From: Streptomyces sp. HUAS MG91
GTDB lineage: Bacteria; Actinomycetota; Actinomycetes; Streptomycetales; Streptomycetaceae
Direction of reading: 5' to 3'
DNA: 64,000 nt
Assembly: GCF_040529335.1 (NCBI RefSeq)
Contig: NZ_CP159534.1
Location: forward strand, 620,001 to 684,000
In this document: in pieces, positions 54,024 through 62,485 of the stretch
Numbering within the stretch: position 1 is the first letter of the stretch
Layout of the letters: each line of letters starts with the position of its first letter
Notes under the pieces: model-generated
Database searches by the model: none
The model's input: only the letters and a program-made list of their open reading frames with translations
What the model was told of the DNA's origin: nothing
Position numbers and translations under genes: made by a program

Positions 54024-54860
54024 GTGAGCGAGAATCAGAACCTCCTCGCGGAGCAGCGCCGCGCTCTGATCCTCGACGAGGTCCGGCGCCGCGGCGGCGT
54101 CCGGGTCAACGAGCTGACGAGGAAGCTCGGCGTCTCCGACATGACGGTCCGGCGGGACCTGGACGCGCTGGCCCGCCAGGGTGTGCTCGAGAAGGTCCAC
54201 GGCGGGGCGGTCCCCGTCGTCGAGGCGAGCAGTCACGAGCCGGGCTTCGAGGCCAAGTCGGGTCTCGAGCTGACGGCCAAGGAGGACATCGCGCGGGCGG
54301 CGGCGCCGCTGGCCGCGCCGGGGACGGCGATCGCACTGTCCGGGGGTACGACGACGTACGCGCTGGCGCAGCACCTGCTCGACGTGCCGGACCTGACGGT
54401 GGTGACCAACTCGGTGCGGGTGGCGGACGTGTTCCATGCCGCGCAGCGCACCACGGGGACCCGGCAGGGCGCGGCGACGGTGGTGCTCACCGGTGGGGTG
54501 CGCACGCCGTCCGACTCGCTGGTGGGGCCGGTGGCCGACCAGGCGATCGCGGCGCTCCACTTCGACGTGCTGTTCCTCGGGGTGCACGGGATAAGCCCGG
54601 AGGCGGGTCTGTCGACGCCGAATCTGGCGGAGGCGGAGACCAACAGGCGCCTGGTGCAGTCCGCGCGGCGGGTGGTCGTGCTCGCCGACCACACGAAGTG
54701 GGGGACGGTGGGCCTGAGTTCGTTCGCGGCGCTCGATCAGGTGGACACGCTGGTGACGGACGCGGGGCTGCCGGTCGAGGCCCGTACGGAGATCTCCGAG
54801 CACATGCGGCTCGTCGTGGCCGGTGACCCCGATTCCGCGCCGGGCGGTGCAGACATCTGA
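54024..54860 (+). CDS. DeoR-family sugar-metabolism regulator
   Basis: The 278-residue protein has a DeoR helix-turn-helix, ELTRKLGVSDMTVRRDLDAL, followed by LEKVHGGAV, and the DeoRC sensor domain with IALSGGTTTYALAQHL, VVLTGGVRTPSDSLVGP and VLADHTKWG. DeoR-type proteins bind sugar phosphates and repress catabolic operons. The GTG at 54024 is preceded by ACGGGAC. No sugar gene is adjacent, so the target is unclear. Confidence 0.9.
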   Translation: MSENQNLLAEQRRALILDEVRRRGGVRVNELTRKLGVSDMTVRRDLDALARQGVLEKVHGGAVPVVEASSHEPGFEAKSGLELTAKEDIARAAAPLAAPGTAIALSGGTTTYALAQHLLDVPDLTVVTNSVRVADVFHAAQRTTGTRQGAATVVLTGGVRTPSDSLVGPVADQAIAALHFDVLFLGVHGISPEAGLSTPNLAEAETNRRLVQSARRVVVLADHTKWGTVGLSSFAALDQVDTLVTDAGLPVEARTEISEHMRLVVAGDPDSAPGGADI

Positions 54861-54966
54861 CGGGCCGCCAGCTATGGTGACCGTACCCGGTCAACTGGTC
54901 TACTCCTGCTGCCCGTTGGGCCGGCCCGACGTTCGGATCGTCGTCCTGCTTGGGGGCTGAGCGCTC

Positions 54967-55455
54967 ATGGCACGTCATCTTCTCCCGGTCGGCCTCGACT
55001 TCATCGAGACCGCTCCCCTGCGCCTGGTCTTCGCCCGCGAGGTGTCCGCGTCGCCCGGCGCCGTGTACCGGGCGCTGGCCGAGGACGTCGAGGGCTGGCC
55101 GCAGTGGTTCTCCGCGGTGACCCGGGCGCGGCCGGCCGAGGCCGGTGCGGACGGGCCGCGGCGCGAGATACGGCTCAAGGGCGGCGGGCGCTTCCTGGAG
55201 ACGATCGTGTCCGCGGAGCCCGACGAGGTGTACGCGTACCGGGTCGACGAGGCCAACGCGCCGGGGGTGCGGGCGCTGCTCGAGGAGTGGCGGATCACGC
55301 CGGTGCCCGGTGGGGCGCGGGTGCAGTGGACGTTCGCCGCCGACGGGGCCGCGCTGTTCCTGGCCGGGGTGAAGGTGGGCCGGTCCGGTCTCGGGCGGGC
55401 GTTCCGGGACGCGGTGGGCAACCTCGAACGACGGCTGGCCACCGCTGCCGCGTGA
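54967..55455 (+). CDS. SRPBCC-family (polyketide cyclase-like) protein
   Basis: The 162-residue protein has the helix-grip fold: VFAREVSASPGAVYRALAEDVEGWPQWFSAVTRA and EEWRITPVPGGARVQWTFAADG, ending RAFRDAVGNLERRL. The family binds hydrophobic ligands in a central cavity. A GGGGGC ribosome site precedes the ATG. Function unknown. It lies 106 bases after the DeoR gene, same strand, and may share a transcript. Confidence 0.8.
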   Translation: MARHLLPVGLDFIETAPLRLVFAREVSASPGAVYRALAEDVEGWPQWFSAVTRARPAEAGADGPRREIRLKGGGRFLETIVSAEPDEVYAYRVDEANAPGVRALLEEWRITPVPGGARVQWTFAADGAALFLAGVKVGRSGLGRAFRDAVGNLERRLATAAA

Positions 55456-55482
55456 CGTCGCGGGCCCGCGACTTCCCGGCCC

Positions 55483-56634
55483 TCAGGCCTCGGGGGCGGT
55501 CGACGTGAGCAGGGTGTTGATCGCCGCCAGGTACGGCGTCACGTCGAGTCCCTGTTCCGCCAGCCACTGGTCCGAGTAGTACTTGTCCAGGTAGCGGTCG
55601 CCCGGGTCGCACAGCAGGGTGACCACACTTCCCCTGCGGCCCTCCGCCACCATCTCCGCGACGATCTTCAGGGCGCTCCACAGCCCCGTACCGGTCGAGC
55701 CGCCCGCCTTGCGGCCGATGGTGGCCTCCAGGGCGCGGACCGCGGCGACGCTGGCCGCGTCGGGGACCTTCATCATGCGGTCGATGGCGCCGGGCACGAA
55801 GCTGGGCTCCATGCGCGGGCGGCCGATGCCCTCGATGCGGGAGCCGCAGTCGCTGGTGGCGTCCGGGTCGTTCGTCGTCCAGCCCTCGAAGAAGCAGGAG
55901 TTCTCCGGGTCGGCGACGCAGATGCGGGTGTCGTGCTGCATGTAGTGGACGTAGCGGGCGAGGGTCGCCGAGGTGCCGCCGGTGCCGGCCGTGGCCACGA
56001 TCCAGGTCGGGCAGGGGTAGCGCTCCAGCTCCATCTGGCGGTAGATCGACTCGGCGATGTTGTTGTTGCCGCGCCAGTCCGTGGCCCGCTCCGCGTACGT
56101 GAACTGGTCCATGTAGTGGCCGCCGGTGCGTGCCGCGAGGGCCGCCGCCTCCTCGTACATCGTCCTGGAGTCGTCGACGAAGTGGCACTGCCCGCCGTGG
56201 AATTCGATCAGTCGGCACTTCTCGGCGCTGGTCGTACGCGGCATCACCGCGATGAAGGGGACCCCCACGAGCTTGGCGAAGTACGCCTCCGAGACCGCGG
56301 TGGAGCCGCTGGACGCCTCGATCACCGGGCGGTCCGGTCGGATCCAGCCGTTGCACAGGCCGTAGAGGAAGAGCGAGCGGGCGAGGCGGTGCTTGAGGCT
56401 GCCGGTGGGATGGGTCGACTCGTCCTTCAGATAGAGGTCGATGCCCCAGTGCTCGGGAAGGGGGAAGCGGAGCAGGTGGGTGTCGGCCGAGCGGTTGCTG
56501 TCGGCCTGGACCTTGCGCACGGCTTCTTTCAGCCAGCTCCGGTAGCCGGGATCCGTGTGGTCGACGTCCAGTGTCGGCATCGGCTCGGCGAGCGGGCGCT
56601 CGTCCCCGGTGCGGCCTTGTTCCATCGTGCTCAC
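55483..56634 (-). CDS. Cysteine synthase-like PLP enzyme (Cds1 type)
   Basis: The 383-residue fold-type II PLP enzyme has the PLP-Lys in [40 protein letters not shown], and the phosphate loop [12 protein letters not shown] near the C-terminus. It is longer than CysK and matches the Cds1/cysteine desulfhydrase group of actinobacteria, which can release sulphide from cysteine. The GTG at 56634 is chosen for AGGAG seven bases upstream. A regulatory site is not obvious in the upstream gap. Confidence 0.82.
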   Translation of the reverse strand: MSTMEQGRTGDERPLAEPMPTLDVDHTDPGYRSWLKEAVRKVQADSNRSADTHLLRFPLPEHWGIDLYLKDESTHPTGSLKHRLARSLFLYGLCNGWIRPDRPVIEASSGSTAVSEAYFAKLVGVPFIAVMPRTTSAEKCRLIEFHGGQCHFVDDSRTMYEEAAALAARTGGHYMDQFTYAERATDWRGNNNIAESIYRQMELERYPCPTWIVATAGTGGTSATLARYVHYMQHDTRICVADPENSCFFEGWTTNDPDATSDCGSRIEGIGRPRMEPSFVPGAIDRMMKVPDAASVAAVRALEATIGRKAGGSTGTGLWSALKIVAEMVAEGRRGSVVTLLCDPGDRYLDKYYSDQWLAEQGLDVTPYLAAINTLLTSTAPEA

Positions 56635-56954
56635 CACGGGGCTCCTTCGCGTCGTTCCGAGCGTCCGCCCCGGCGGGATCCCGCGAAGGGGGCGCCGGAG
56701 GAACCGCTGCCGGGTCGGTCGAACGTGACCGGACGCCTCGATCATAGACACCTTCCACACGCTTCTCACCTGCATAAACGCATCTTTGGGAGCCTCAAAG
56801 GCACGCCTGGCCACTCGAGTGACGACACCTGTGGAGGGGGCGCGAAATCCGTTTGCGCCCACTGCTTCACGTCGCGTCCACATGCAGACTGGTGCTCCTG
56901 GCCCGGTGCGTGCAGACTGCACCGCACCAACGCACTCAGAGGGGGCGACGCGGC
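56635..56954. other. Divergent spacer
   Basis: About 320 bases between the divergent cysteine synthase-like gene and the short gene at 56955; holds both promoters by position. A CTCATAG-type AT-rich patch at about 56740 could be a -10 region. No gene or repeat seen. Confidence 0.4.
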
Positions 56955-57272
56955 ATGACGGAGCCGGAGTTCACGGCGACGGGCGTGCGGATCGGGCGCC
57001 GTCTGCGGTCGCTGACCCGGGCCGGCCAGGTCCGGATCACGGGCGGCAGGCTGGAACTGCTCACGAGCTACGGCAGCGAGATAGACAGCGCGCCACTGCG
57101 CGAAGTCCGCGCGGGCAAGCCCTGGTTCGGCTCCGACGACCGCGCGACCGCCGAGGTCGACGGCAGGCGTTATCTGCTGCGACTCGGCGACGGTCATCAC
57201 GGGGACGCGGGGCCGCCCTCGGCCCGCCGGTTCATCGACGCCGTGCGCAAGGCGACGGGGCGCGCGACGTAA
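56955..57272 (+). CDS. Small conserved-looking protein of unknown function
   Basis: The 105-residue protein reads [52 protein letters not shown], which suggests a short beta domain of PH type, and ends in a helix [17 protein letters not shown] precedes the ATG. No recognised family. Composition is ordinary for this genome. Confidence 0.65.
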   Translation: MTEPEFTATGVRIGRRLRSLTRAGQVRITGGRLELLTSYGSEIDSAPLREVRAGKPWFGSDDRATAEVDGRRYLLRLGDGHHGDAGPPSARRFIDAVRKATGRAT

Positions 57273-57511
57273 CGTCGTCGGCCTCCCGCACGCCTCCCTC
57301 ATCGCTCACCGGAGCACGAGCGTCACCGGCCGAAGTTGCACGCCCGCACCCCCTGGGTCACGCTGGTCACACATCACTACTCAGGGTTTACCGGCGATGA
57401 CGCTGCGAACCAGCCCGCCGGACACTGCAGCGGGCGACCCTGTCAACACCGCGGTCGCTCCGCTCGATCCGTTCTCGTCTTCTTCCGGACTCAATTCGGG
57501 GAGTCGCAGCC

Positions 57512-58009
57512 GTGATCAGCCAGCCGAGCAGGCATTGTGCGGTGGAGCTTCAGGCCCTGCCGTCGCGGATCGGCCAGGTCCGCAGAATCGTATCGGCGCA
57601 GTTGCGCTACTGGCATCTCGATCCATTGATCGATCTGGCGGCGCTCGGGATCACCGAGCTGCTCACCAACGTCCACCGGCACGCCGAGCCGGACAAGCTG
57701 TGCACCGTGGAGATCGAGCTCTTCCGCAACTGTCTCACCCTGTCGGTGCACGACCACGATCCCCGGCTGCCGGAGATACGGGACGCGGAGTCGCTCGCGA
57801 CCTGCGGGCGGGGGCTCGCGATGGTTGCCTCGGTGAGCGAGAGCTGGGGGGTCAGGCCGCACATCGACGGCGGCAAGGTCGTCTGGTTCACCCTCCCGGT
57901 GCCGTCGCCCGCGGTGGCGCTGCCCACGCTGCCGGTGTACGCGACAGCGGCCGCGCTCCGCGCCGAGGCGCCCCAGCACGCTCCCGCCCGGTCGGCCGTC
58001 GCAGGCTGA
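57512..58009 (+). CDS. RsbW-like ATP-binding protein (anti-sigma kinase type)
   Basis: The 165-residue protein has a HATPase_c_2 domain: LAALGITELLTNVHRHAEPD (N box, with the conserved Glu and Asn), LTLSVHDHDPRLPEIRDA (G1) and TCGRGLAMVASVSESWGV (G2). Such small ATPases in Streptomyces are anti-sigma or regulatory kinases that act on STAS proteins. GGGGAG precedes the GTG. It is the only visible candidate partner for the two STAS proteins at 1937 and 4370, though it lies over 50 kb away. Low-complexity tail of about 30 residues. Confidence 0.85.
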   Translation: MISQPSRHCAVELQALPSRIGQVRRIVSAQLRYWHLDPLIDLAALGITELLTNVHRHAEPDKLCTVEIELFRNCLTLSVHDHDPRLPEIRDAESLATCGRGLAMVASVSESWGVRPHIDGGKVVWFTLPVPSPAVALPTLPVYATAAALRAEAPQHAPARSAVAG

Positions 58010-58414
58010 CCGGGCGGTGATCACTTACCGGGCGTCCCGCCCTTGGGGCGCCCGGTGCCGGGCGTGACCCGGCCCCGATTCAGTTCGGCACCCGCTCGCC
58101 CGCCGGGGTTCGACCCGGCGGGCGAGCGGGTGCTTTCGCACGGAAGGAGGGCCCGTGGGTCGACGGCCCGGGCCCATCGGGGTCGATCGGACGCGGGAGC
58201 CCGGTTCACCCGTTCGGCCTACGCGCGGAAGATCACCCGCCTGCACCTCCCGGCCCGCAATCACGCCCCGAACGGCCCCCCTCCCGGGCTTTTCGCTACG
58301 GCCGGTGAGATCCCTTGTTGCGCGCCCCGCGCATCCCACGCGCCATGGAGACATGGCACATGGTCAAGCCGGTGGCCCCCAGCCGCCCCCATGTCCCGGA
58401 GGGAGTGATCACGC
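58010..58414. other. Spacer with two strong hairpins
   Basis: About 400 bases with no gene. It holds a terminator-like repeat (ACCGGGCG, 58027-58034, with CGCCCGGT, 58049-58056) and a stronger hairpin at 58088-58133. The promoter for the PRC-barrel protein gene should lie in the last 250 bases. Confidence 0.55.
58088..58133 (+). terminator. 20-bp perfect-stem terminator
   Basis: GCACCCGCTCGCCCGCCGGG (58088-58107) pairs exactly with 58114-58133 around a six-base loop GTTCGA and is followed by TTTCG. It is about 80 bases after the ATPase stop. Confidence 0.85.
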
Positions 58415-59344
58415 ATGACGCAGGGCGAGATCAACAACCCCGATGCCCTTGTCGGGCTCACCGCGTACGACCGCACCGGGGAGAAGATCGGCAGCGTCGA
58501 GCGGGTCTACCTGGACGACCGGACCGGGAAGCCCGGCTGGGCGACCGTCAAGACCGGCCTCTTCGGTATGAAGGAGACCTTCGTTCCGCTCAACGGAGCG
58601 TCCCGCACGGAAGACCGGCTCCAGGTGATGTACACCAAGGAGGCCGTCAAGGACGCGCCCCGCGTCGAGGCGGACCAGCACCTGGACGAGTCCGAGCAGC
58701 AGGAGCTGTACGCGCACTACGGGCTGACCCGGCCCGCCGCCGGCGCGGCCGGCACCGCGGGGAACCGTCCCGAGCGTCCGGCCGCCGCCCCCGGCGTGCA
58801 CGGCACGACCGGCGCGGCGGGATCCGCCGGCGCGGCAGGGGCCGCCGGCTCCGGCTACGCCACCGGCGAGTCCACCGGCCGGCACGCCGCCGGAGCCCGC
58901 GAGCCCGCGATGCGCGGCGCCGCCGACACCTCGGACAAGGAGACGGAGCTCATCCGCTCCGAGGAACGGCTGCGCGTCGGCGTCGAGGAGCAGGAGGTCG
59001 GCCACGCGCACCTGCGCAAGGTGGTCGAGACCGAGAACGTGACCACGTCGGTTCCGCTGTCCCACGAGGAGGTCCGCGTGGTGCGCGAGCCGATCGGCGA
59101 GGGCGACGCGAAGCGCGCCACGATCGGCGAGGCGGAGACCGAGGTGACCCTGCACGCCGAGCGTGCGGTCGTCAGCAAGGAGACCGTCCCGGTGGAGCGC
59201 GTCCGGCTGGAGACCGAGAAGGTCACGGAGACGCAGGAGGTCTCCGACACGGTGCGCAAGGAGCGGATCGAGTTCGACGATCCGAAGGGTGAGCGCGGCG
59301 CGCCCGGTGAGGGCAAGTTCGGGCGGGGCGGCCCCCGCCACTGA
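58415..59344 (+). CDS. PRC-barrel and DUF2382 protein
   Basis: The 309-residue protein has a PRC-barrel (residues 8-75, TAYDRTGEKIGSVERVYLDDRTGKPGWATVKTG), a Gly/Ala-rich flexible linker (about 110-165) and a DUF2382 domain (175-300) with ELIRSEERLRVGVEEQEVGHAHLRKVVE and repeated acidic/basic helices. Such proteins occur in desiccation and stress responses of actinobacteria and cyanobacteria. GGAGGGAG precedes the ATG. Followed by a strong terminator. Confidence 0.88.
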   Translation: MTQGEINNPDALVGLTAYDRTGEKIGSVERVYLDDRTGKPGWATVKTGLFGMKETFVPLNGASRTEDRLQVMYTKEAVKDAPRVEADQHLDESEQQELYAHYGLTRPAAGAAGTAGNRPERPAAAPGVHGTTGAAGSAGAAGAAGSGYATGESTGRHAAGAREPAMRGAADTSDKETELIRSEERLRVGVEEQEVGHAHLRKVVETENVTTSVPLSHEEVRVVREPIGEGDAKRATIGEAETEVTLHAERAVVSKETVPVERVRLETEKVTETQEVSDTVRKERIEFDDPKGERGAPGEGKFGRGGPRH

Positions 59345-59356
59345 CGTCGGCACACG

Positions 59357-59392
59357 GAGGGCGGGCCCGGCCGGGAGGCCGGGCCCGCCCTC
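59357..59392 (+). terminator. Terminator after the PRC-barrel gene
   Basis: GAGGGCGGGCCCGGCC (59357-59372) pairs with GGCCGGGCCCGCCCTC (59377-59392) around GGGA, 12 bases after the stop. It also serves the convergent SHOCT gene. Confidence 0.85.
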
Positions 59393-59411
59393 GCGCCGCG
59401 GGTCGAGGGGG

Positions 59412-59711
59412 TCAGAGCGCGCCGCCCCTGCCCGCGGCGGCGGCCCGCCCGAACTCCTCGTTCAGGACGGACAGCCGGCGCCAGTACTCGTCTTCGTCGA
59501 TCTCCCCGGCGGCGAACCGGCGGCCGAGCACGGCGATCGGCGAACGCTCGTCGACCGCGGGTCCGGGGCGCCACGGGCCGCGGCGTCCGCGCCAGGCGGT
59601 GCGGCGCAGCAGCGTGATCACGCCGACCGCCACGGCCGCCCAGACCAGCGGAAAGAGCAGGATCCAGGGACCCGGCCCGCCGCCGGGGCCGAACTGCGCG
59701 AGGGTCTGCAT
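59412..59711 (-). CDS. SHOCT-domain membrane protein, second copy
   Basis: The 99-residue protein has one helix (about 15-37, PWILLFPLVWAAVAVGVITLL) and a SHOCT tail PIAVLGRRFAAGEIDEDEYWRRLSVLNEEF. The ATG at 59711 is preferred over 59720 because GGGAG ends right at the earlier codon and is nine bases from 59711. Related to the copy at 40481 in layout but the helices differ. Confidence 0.85.
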   Translation of the reverse strand: MQTLAQFGPGGGPGPWILLFPLVWAAVAVGVITLLRRTAWRGRRGPWRPGPAVDERSPIAVLGRRFAAGEIDEDEYWRRLSVLNEEFGRAAAAGRGGAL

Positions 59712-59909
59712 CTGACTCATCTCCCTTGATGGAGCTCGGCTGAACCCGAAGGAACTCGGTGTTCTCGTGATGGGTCGAGCCTCTCGCCGGGAGGGGGCCC
59801 GCGTCGTCGTACGGCCAGCGGCAGTGCGCGTACCTCCGTGGGAGTAGGCGGGCCGTCCGGGGCTGCTTCTCGGCGGGCCGGCTTCTTGCCGGACACGATC
59901 TTGCCTTCT

Positions 59910-59927
59910 GTAACTACTAGTATGTAC
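59910..59927. promoter_or_regulatory. TetR operator candidate
   Basis: GTAACTACTAGTATGTAC matches its reverse complement at 14 of 18 positions and ends ten bases before the TetR start codon. It lies where autoregulation would occur and differs from the operator of the agmatine regulon. Confidence 0.6.
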
Positions 59928-59936
59928 GGTGTGGTC

Positions 59937-60509
59937 ATGAGCACTCAGGAACGGCTGATCGAGACGACGCGTGAGCTGCTGTGGGAGCGCGGTTACGTCG
60001 GCACCAGCCCGAAGGCCATCCTGCAGCGTGCGGGCGTCGGGCAGGGCAGCATGTACCACCACTTCGCAGGGAAGTCCGACCTCGCGCTGACCGCGATCCG
60101 CCGCACCGGTGAGGAGATGCGGGCGACCGTCGACCGGCTGCTCGGCGCGGACGGGTCGGCGTACGACCGGATCGCGGCGTATCTGCTGCGCGAGCGCGAC
60201 GTGCTGCGCGGCTGCCCGGTCGGGCGGCTGACGATGGACCCGGACGTGATCGCCAGCGATGAGCTGCGCGGCCCCGTAGACGACACGATCGCGTACGTGA
60301 AGGGCCGGCTCGCCGACATCGTCCAAGAGGGCGTGGACAGCGGCGAGTTCGCCGCGCATCTGGTGCCCCGCGAGATCGCGGCGGCCGTCGTGGCGACGGT
60401 GCAGGGCGGATACGTCCTGGCGCGTGCCTCCGGCGACACGGACGCCTTCGACGCGGGCGTCCGCGGCCTGCTCTCCCTCCTGAAGCCCTCCCCCGTCCCG
60501 ACTGCCTGA
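59937..60509 (+). CDS. TetR-family regulator of the cupin operon
   Basis: The 190-residue protein starts MSTQERLIETTRELLWERGYVGTSPKAILQRAGVGQGSMYHHFAGKSDLALTAI with the helix-turn-helix in the ILQRAGVGQGSMYHHF stretch, and has a C-terminal domain with CPVGRLTMDPDV. An in-frame ATG 15 bases upstream would overlap the operator. The cupin gene follows with nine bases between, so they share an operon. Likely repressor of itself and the genes behind. Confidence 0.88.
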   Translation: MSTQERLIETTRELLWERGYVGTSPKAILQRAGVGQGSMYHHFAGKSDLALTAIRRTGEEMRATVDRLLGADGSAYDRIAAYLLRERDVLRGCPVGRLTMDPDVIASDELRGPVDDTIAYVKGRLADIVQEGVDSGEFAAHLVPREIAAAVVATVQGGYVLARASGDTDAFDAGVRGLLSLLKPSPVPTA

Positions 60510-60518
60510 GGATCCTCT

Positions 60519-60920
60519 GTGCACATCACACGCAATCGTCCGGACACCCAGCAGGGCCCGGCCGAGAACTTCACGGGCACGGTCTGGCTGGACGAGGTCG
60601 CGGCGCCCGCCTCCCCGTCCCGGCTGCGCCTGTTCAACGTCCACTTCGCGCCCGGCGCGCACACCGCCTGGCACACCCACCCGCACGGCCAGGTGCTGCA
60701 CGTCCTGGAGGGCGAGGGGCGGGTGCAGCGCAAGGGCGGCGAGGTCGAGGTGATCCGCGCGGGCGACACCGTCTGGATCGAGCCGGACGAGTGGCACTGG
60801 CACGGCGCCGGGCCCCGGACGTTCATGACGCACCTGGCGGCGGTCGAGGCCGCCCCCGACGGGACGACGACCTGCTGGGGCGCGCACGTCGACGAGGCCG
60901 ACATCCACTCCGCGGGCTGA
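60519..60920 (+). CDS. Cupin-domain protein
   Basis: The 133-residue protein has cupin motif 1 as GAHTAWHTHPHGQVLHVLEGEG (His-His-Gln in place of the His-x-His-x-Glu final Glu) and motif 2 as WIEPDEWHWHG. A metal-binding beta barrel; could be a hydroxyhydrolase or a binding protein. GAGGATC precedes the GTG. It follows the TetR gene in one operon with a DUF4865 gene and an amidohydrolase gene. Confidence 0.88.
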   Translation: MHITRNRPDTQQGPAENFTGTVWLDEVAAPASPSRLRLFNVHFAPGAHTAWHTHPHGQVLHVLEGEGRVQRKGGEVEVIRAGDTVWIEPDEWHWHGAGPRTFMTHLAAVEAAPDGTTTCWGAHVDEADIHSAG

Positions 60921-60933
60921 AGGGCGTACGACC

Positions 60934-61518
60934 ATGCATGCGATGCAGTACGAGATCACGCTGCCCGCCGACTACGACATGGACATCATCCGTGAACGGG
61001 TCGCGAGCAAAGGGCACTTGCTCGACGACTACCCGGGCCTCGGCGTCAAGACGTATCTGATGCGGGAGCGCGGTGTGCTGGGTTCGCCGGTGAACCAGTA
61101 CGCGCCGTTCTACCTCTGGAACACGGAGGAAGGGATGAGCTCCTTCCTGTGGGGTCCGGGATTCCAGGGCATCGTGCGGGACTTCGGTCGGCCCGTCGTG
61201 CAGCACTGGACGGGTGTCGCGTACGCGGAGGGCGCCTCGGCCGACGGGCGGGCACGGGTCGCCGTGCGCGAGCGGACACCGGTCGCGGCCGACGTCCACC
61301 TGCCCGACCTGGTGGCGGACACCGCACGGAAGACGACCGAACTGGCCTCCGAGGAAGGGGTGTTGTACGCGGCCGCCGGGCTCGATCCGCGTACGTGGGA
61401 GCTGCTGACGTTCTCCGTCTGGGAGCACGCGGAGCCGCGCACGCCCGGCGACATCCATCAGGTTCTGCACGTCTCGGAGCCCGAGCGTGACCAGCTCCGG
61501 AAGGGAACACAGTGGTGA
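60934..61518 (+). CDS. DUF4865 family protein
   Basis: The 194-residue protein reads MQYEITLPADYDMDIIRERVASKGHLLDDYPGLGVKTYLMRER, WGPGFQGIVRDFGRPVVQHWTGVAYAEG, which matches the DUF4865 family. Two predicted ferredoxin-like halves; activity unknown. It overlaps the following amidohydrolase gene by seven bases (61512-61518). Often found next to cupins and TetR regulators in actinobacteria. Confidence 0.8.
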   Translation: MHAMQYEITLPADYDMDIIRERVASKGHLLDDYPGLGVKTYLMRERGVLGSPVNQYAPFYLWNTEEGMSSFLWGPGFQGIVRDFGRPVVQHWTGVAYAEGASADGRARVAVRERTPVAADVHLPDLVADTARKTTELASEEGVLYAAAGLDPRTWELLTFSVWEHAEPRTPGDIHQVLHVSEPERDQLRKGTQW

Positions 61519-62435
61519 ACTCCGCACCGGCGACCGTGCGTGGCGTCCAGGGCGACATCGATCCGGGGCAGTTGGGGATCGTCGACGCCCACGACCATCT
61601 GTTCTTCCGCAGTCCGCTGCTGGCGGGGCAGGAGTTGGACGACGTCGACCTGGCCCGGCAGGAGCTGGCCGCGTACGCCGCCGTGGGCGGCGGGACCGTC
61701 GTGCAGTGGACGCCCTACGGGCTGGGACGGCGGGCCGCCGAGCTGCCCGCGCTCGCGGAGGCCACCGGCGTCCGGATCGTCGCCGCGACGGGGATGCACC
61801 AATCCGCTCACTACGCCCCGCAGTTGCTCGCCGCGCGGAAGACCGATCTCGCCGAGGTGTTCGTGCGCGAGCTGACCGAGGGCATCGCCGGCAGCGGGGT
61901 GCGGGCCGGGCTGATCAAGGTGGCGGGCGGCTTCCACTCCCTGGACGCGCACGCCCGCTGGACCATGCGCGCCGCGGCCGAGGCCCACCACGCGACCGGG
62001 GCGCCGATCGCCGTCCACCACGAGCTGGGCACGGGCGCGCTGGACGTACTCGACCTGCTCTGCGAGGAGTTGGAGGTACCGGCGCACCGGATCCTGCTCG
62101 GTCACCTGAACCGCTCCCCCGACTTCGTCGTCCAGCGGGACGTCGCGCGTTCGGGCGCCTATCTGGCCTTCGACGGTCCGTCGCGGGCCAACCACGCGAC
62201 GGACTGGCGGATGCCGGACGCGATGGCGGCGCTCGCCGAGGCCGGGTTCGCGCACCGGCTCCTCCTCGGCGGCGACACGACGACCGCCGGGGCACGGTCG
62301 GTGAGCGGCGGCCCCGGGATGCCGTATCTGCTGCGCCGGGTGCGCCCGCGCCTCACCGAGGCCCTGGGCAAGGACGTCGTCGAGCAGGTGCTCGTCGCCA
62401 ATCCGGCGGCCGCGTTCGCGGTGGAGTGGCGCTGA
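61512..62435 (+). CDS. Phosphotriesterase-family amidohydrolase
   Basis: The 307-residue TIM-barrel enzyme has metal ligands IVDAHDHLFF (HxH), the bridging Lys in GLIKVAGGF, His in IAVHHELGTG and GHLNRSPD, and the final Asp in LGGDTTT. This is the PTE/PHP family of binuclear metal hydrolases, which open lactones or cleave phosphoesters and amides. The start codon GTG at 61512 lies before the end of the DUF4865 gene. It is the last gene of the TetR-cupin operon; substrate unknown. Confidence 0.85.
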   Translation: MVNSAPATVRGVQGDIDPGQLGIVDAHDHLFFRSPLLAGQELDDVDLARQELAAYAAVGGGTVVQWTPYGLGRRAAELPALAEATGVRIVAATGMHQSAHYAPQLLAARKTDLAEVFVRELTEGIAGSGVRAGLIKVAGGFHSLDAHARWTMRAAAEAHHATGAPIAVHHELGTGALDVLDLLCEELEVPAHRILLGHLNRSPDFVVQRDVARSGAYLAFDGPSRANHATDWRMPDAMAALAEAGFAHRLLLGGDTTTAGARSVSGGPGMPYLLRRVRPRLTEALGKDVVEQVLVANPAAAFAVEWR

Positions 62436-62485
62436 CATGCCGGAGGCGCGGCTCGGCCGGGAGGAGTGACTTCCCGGTCTCGGTG

